This document shows, in pieces, positions 32,254 through 35,282 of a stretch of 35,282 nucleotides of DNA; positions within the stretch are counted from its first letter, which is position 1; the number at the start of each line of letters is the position of its first letter. The position numbers were made by a program, and so were the translations under genes. Source of the stretch: Xanthomonas maliensis (lineage in GTDB: Bacteria; Pseudomonadota; Gammaproteobacteria; Xanthomonadales; Xanthomonadaceae); the NCBI RefSeq assembly GCF_009192945.1, contig NZ_NSET01000061.1, forward strand, positions 1 to 35,282, read 5' to 3'. The notes under the pieces were generated by a model. That model saw only the letters and a program-made list of their open reading frames with translations. It was not told where the DNA came from and ran no database searches.

Positions 32254-33938
32254 TGCGGATGACGGGTCTGGCCGTGGCACTTGCCGCGTGCCTGCCGCTG
32301 GCGTTGCCAGCGTGGGCGCAGCAGCAGCTGCCGGAGACGACGCAAGCGACCCAGGCGGCCGCGTTGCCCGCGGTCAAGGAGCGCAGCGATGCGCAGATCA
32401 CCTTGCCGGTGCGCGGTTTTCGCGTCAGCGACGTCGGCCAGCATCCGGAGGCCGGGATCGACCCGGCGCGGGTGCAGGCGCTGGCCGATGCGCAATTCGC
32501 CGAGCTGGCGCACGGCCTGCCAGTGGTGGCGCTGCGCTTCGATCAACTGCAGGCGGTGGCTGACGCGATCACTCGCGCCTACCGACAGGCCGGCTTCATC
32601 GTCAGCACCGCGTACCTGCCTGCACAGACGCCCGGCCCGGATCAGATCATCGAGATCCGCGTACTCGAAGGCCGCATCGGCCAGATCACCGTGCAGGGCG
32701 CCGCACGCTACCGCGGCAACGCCTTGTCGGCACCGCTGCGCCAGCTGCAAGGCCGGCCGCTCCGCAAGCAGGACGTGGACACCGCGCTGCTGTATGCGCG
32801 CGATCTGCCCGGCGTGTCGGTGTCGTCGGTGCTGCAGCCAGGCCAGAAAGAAGGCGAGACCGACGTGGTGCTGGTCGCCAGCGAGGCCGCCCGCCCGTAT
32901 GTGATCACCCTGGGCGGCAACAATTACGGCACCGAGCTGACCGGCCGCTATCGTGCCCAGGCCGGCATCACCTGGAATAGCCCGCTCGGTCTGGGCGATG
33001 TGTTCGCCGCCAACTACGCCTATTCGCTGGCGCCGCGGCAGAGCCAGATTGGCGCGCTGTCCTATGGCCTGCCGGTCGGCAGCGTGTCCGGCTTGAGCGC
33101 GGTGGTCGGCGCCAGCCGCAGCGAACTGGAAGTGCGTACCGGGGTGTTCGCCCGGCTTGGCCTGAAGGGGCCCACCTCCATCGTCTACACCGGCGCCGAC
33201 TGGAAATTCGTCAACAGCGAGACGCTGCAGCTGCAGGGCTCGGCGCGCTATTTGCGCGAGCAATCCAGGCTCAGCGCGGTGGGCATTCAATTGTCCGATC
33301 AGCAGTTCGATGTCGCCGAACTGGGCTTGTCGTTGCGGCGTACCGACCTGCGCTGGCGCGGTGTGGATCTACTGCAGGTGAGCGCGCGCCAATCCCTGCG
33401 CGACCGCTCGGCCCCGGTGGACCAGATCAGCCCCGGTCGCGATAGCTATTTCACCATTGCGCGATTGGCCTACACGCGGCTGCAATACCTCACCCGCACG
33501 CAGCGGCTGTATTTCAAGTTCAATGGCCAATACAGCAACGACACGTTGACTCCGATGGAGCAGTTCGCCGTCGGTGGGCCGGATAGCGTGCGCGCCTATC
33601 CGGTCTCCGATGCGTTGGGCGACCGCGGGTACTACGCCGCGCTCGAATACCACGTCGATGCGCCCGGTTTTGCCGACGCCGCATCGCCGTTCAATGGCCG
33701 ACCCTGGCGCGAATTGCTGGAGCTGGATGTCTTCGCCGACCACGCCCGCGTGTTCGCGGCCAATGGCCGCCTGGCCCCGGCCACGTTCGATGCCGCCGGT
33801 GTGGGCCTGACCTTCCGTTTACCGCAGTACGCCAACTTCGAATGGCGCATCAGCGCCGCGCTTCCGACCGGTGCGCGCGTTGCGTCCGACGGACGCGACG
33901 ACGCTCGCATCTACACGCGTTTCGGCTTCACTTTCTGA
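32253..33938 (+). CDS. Two-partner secretion transporter TpsB (FhaC/ShlB family)
   Basis: A 561-residue outer-membrane transporter. A signal peptide (LAVALAACLPLALPAWAQQ) is followed by a periplasmic region with POTRA domains at about 50-200 (VRGFRVSDVG, QLQAVADAITRAYRQAGFIVSTAYLPAQ, IEIRVLEGRIGQITVQGAARY). A 16-stranded barrel then has the conserved FhaC motif GGPDSVRAYP (VRGY/F in most relatives) and the terminal beta signal ending FGFTF. It should export the large adhesin encoded next. The ATG at 32253 overlaps the preceding stop as TGATG and has AGGGGA about ten bases upstream. Co-transcription with the T6SS genes is suggested by this overlap. A TpsB just after a T6SS membrane block is not a standard arrangement. 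Confidence 0.93.
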   Translation: MRMTGLAVALAACLPLALPAWAQQQLPETTQATQAAALPAVKERSDAQITLPVRGFRVSDVGQHPEAGIDPARVQALADAQFAELAHGLPVVALRFDQLQAVADAITRAYRQAGFIVSTAYLPAQTPGPDQIIEIRVLEGRIGQITVQGAARYRGNALSAPLRQLQGRPLRKQDVDTALLYARDLPGVSVSSVLQPGQKEGETDVVLVASEAARPYVITLGGNNYGTELTGRYRAQAGITWNSPLGLGDVFAANYAYSLAPRQSQIGALSYGLPVGSVSGLSAVVGASRSELEVRTGVFARLGLKGPTSIVYTGADWKFVNSETLQLQGSARYLREQSRLSAVGIQLSDQQFDVAELGLSLRRTDLRWRGVDLLQVSARQSLRDRSAPVDQISPGRDSYFTIARLAYTRLQYLTRTQRLYFKFNGQYSNDTLTPMEQFAVGGPDSVRAYPVSDALGDRGYYAALEYHVDAPGFADAASPFNGRPWRELLELDVFADHARVFAANGRLAPATFDAAGVGLTFRLPQYANFEWRISAALPTGARVASDGRDDARIYTRFGFTF

Positions 33939-33949
33939 GGGATCTGCGC

Positions 33950-35282
33950 ATGCACGCCACCGTCCATACCGCGAAGTCGCCGCGCACGCTCCCGTTGCGT
34001 CACTGCCCGCTGGCCGTTGCGCTGGCAGCGGCCCTGCTGGCCATGCCGGTCAGCGGCCTGGCCCAGGTGGCGGCCAACCAGCTGCCCACCGGCGGCAGCA
34101 TCGCCGGCGGCACCGGCACCATCAACGCCGCCAACGGCAGCAGCCAGACCGTGAACCAGACCTCCTCGCGCATGGCGCTGACCTGGTCGGGGTTCGACAT
34201 CGGCTCGGCGGCGACGATGATCTTCAACCAGCCCAGCACCAATGCTGTGGTGCTCAACCTGGTACAGGGCGGCAACCCGACGCAGATCTACGGCAACCTC
34301 AATGCAAATGGGCAGGTGTTCCTGCTCAACAGCAATGGTGTGCTGTTCGGCAGCACTGCCAACATCAATGTGGGCGGGTTGGTGGTCAGTACGCTGGGCA
34401 CCACCGTGTCCAAGTTCATGAGCGGCGACTACAGCCTGGATGCTGGTGGCACCACGGTGGCGCTGGTCTCCAACAGCGGCACCATCAACGCCGCTGCCGG
34501 GTCGGCCGTGTTGATCGGCGGCCGGGCGTCCAATAGCGGCACCATCACTGCCAACGCCGGCAACATCACCCTCGCCGGCGCCGATGCGGCCACGCTCTCT
34601 TTCGAAAGCGGTGGCTTTGCTGTGGTGATCGACAAGCCGCTGCAGCTGGCTCTGGCGAGCGAAGCGGTGGACAATTCCGGCACCTTGAGCGCGCCAGGCG
34701 GCACCATCCAGCTGCAGGCGCGTGCCGCGCAAGGCGTCTTCGATCGGCTCATCAACAACAGCGGCACCATCCGTGCGTCGTCGCTCACCAACGGCCCCGA
34801 CGGCAGCGTGTCGCTTACCGCCTTCGGCGCTGGTAGCGTCGATATCGCCGGCAGCGGCAGCATCGATGCCGGCACCGGGTCGATCACCCTGACGACCGGT
34901 CGCGCCGTGCAACAGAGCGGCGTCTACACTGCCGGCAGTGTGGGTGGGTTTATCGGTGGCAATGCCACCTTCAGCGGGGCCAACAAGATCAGCGGTCTCG
35001 GCAACCTGGACGTAGGCGGCAACCTCAGCCTGACCAACACGGTCGCGTTGTCCCAATCCGGTTCGCTGGCGGTGACGGGCACCAGCCAATTCCTGCAATC
35101 TGGCAGCGCGCTTTCGCTGACCAATGGCAGCAACACCTTCGGTGGCCTGTTCAGCGCCAGCGGCAACGGCATTGCCGTGAACGCCGCGGGCAATCTGTCG
35201 ATCGGCACGTTGAGCCTGGACAGCAACAGTGCGCTGTCGTTGAGTGCCACCGGCGCATTGACGCTGCCGAGCACGGCGATCA
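33950..35282 (+). CDS. TpsA filamentous-haemagglutinin-type exoprotein (5' part)
   Basis: The first 444 codons of a large secreted adhesin, open to the window edge. GAGGGA precedes the ATG, 11 bases after the tpsB stop. The signal region (about 1-39) has a charged start and a hydrophobic core (LAVALAAALLAMPVSGLAQ). The TPS/haemagglutination-activity domain follows (GTGTINAANGSSQTVNQTSSRMALTW, FDIGSAATMIFNQPS, NPTQIYGNLNANGQVFLLNSNGVLFG). Relatives usually read NPNG where this has NSNG. After that come beta-helix repeats with recurring NSGTI units (near residues 179, 194, 243 and 267) and Gly/Ser/Asn-rich turns. Likely roles are adhesion, aggregation or contact-dependent inhibition; the C-terminal activity lies outside the window. 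Confidence 0.93.
   Translation, partial: MHATVHTAKSPRTLPLRHCPLAVALAAALLAMPVSGLAQVAANQLPTGGSIAGGTGTINAANGSSQTVNQTSSRMALTWSGFDIGSAATMIFNQPSTNAVVLNLVQGGNPTQIYGNLNANGQVFLLNSNGVLFGSTANINVGGLVVSTLGTTVSKFMSGDYSLDAGGTTVALVSNSGTINAAAGSAVLIGGRASNSGTITANAGNITLAGADAATLSFESGGFAVVIDKPLQLALASEAVDNSGTLSAPGGTIQLQARAAQGVFDRLINNSGTIRASSLTNGPDGSVSLTAFGAGSVDIAGSGSIDAGTGSITLTTGRAVQQSGVYTAGSVGGFIGGNATFSGANKISGLGNLDVGGNLSLTNTVALSQSGSLAVTGTSQFLQSGSALSLTNGSNTFGGLFSASGNGIAVNAAGNLSIGTLSLDSNSALSLSATGALTLPSTAI

Overview
The window is high-GC DNA that reads as Xanthomonas (gammaproteobacteria). The reasons are the pairing of a TIGR02999-type ECF sigma factor with a TPR-bearing Ser/Thr kinase beside type VI secretion (T6SS) genes (the EcfK/PknS arrangement known from X. 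citri), the FecI-FecR-TonB receptor set, and GC-rich codon use throughout. The genus is an inference from gene content; no species marker is present.

Left end (1-3624): a degraded region. An IS3-family element runs off the window and has cut an AraC-type regulator. A 48-bp near-perfect palindrome follows. Then comes a two-component pair in which the NarL/LuxR-type response regulator is broken by one in-frame TAG between its receiver and DNA-binding domains, while the downstream sensor kinase is intact.

3625-11264 (minus strand): fecI-fecR, a FecA-like TonB-dependent receptor with an N-terminal signalling domain, a secreted histidine acid phosphatase (phytase-like), and a secreted endonuclease/exonuclease/phosphatase-fold enzyme with a C-terminal jacalin-like lectin domain. 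This looks like a surface-signalling uptake locus with two secreted phosphoester hydrolases attached.

11661-32253 (plus strand): a T6SS regulatory, spike and membrane-complex block. It holds ecfK and pknS; a PAAR tip protein and a TPR-methyltransferase; vgrG, a DUF6931 protein and an FHA protein (TagH); then tssK, tssL (with OmpA-like domain), tssM, tagF, pppA, ppkA and a small one-helix membrane protein. The sheath, tube and remaining baseplate genes (tssA, B, C, hcp, E, F, G, clpV, tssJ) are not in this window. The same 24-bp box (core TGAGACGNNNYGTCGG) occurs three times, once ahead of each of the three sub-operons. It is the best candidate for the EcfK recognition element or another shared control site.

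32253-35282: a two-partner secretion pair, tpsB (FhaC/ShlB type) and the 5' part of tpsA (filamentous haemagglutinin type). tpsB overlaps the stop codon of the last gene of the T6SS block, so tssK through tpsA reads as one nearly gapless polycistron.

The most interesting points are the three-box regulon, the phospho-acceptor Thr of EcfK lying where the FecI of the same window has an acidic residue, the apparent T6SS-TPS fusion operon, the TPR-methyltransferase in the spike sub-operon, and the phytase/lectin-hydrolase coupling to a Fec-type receptor.
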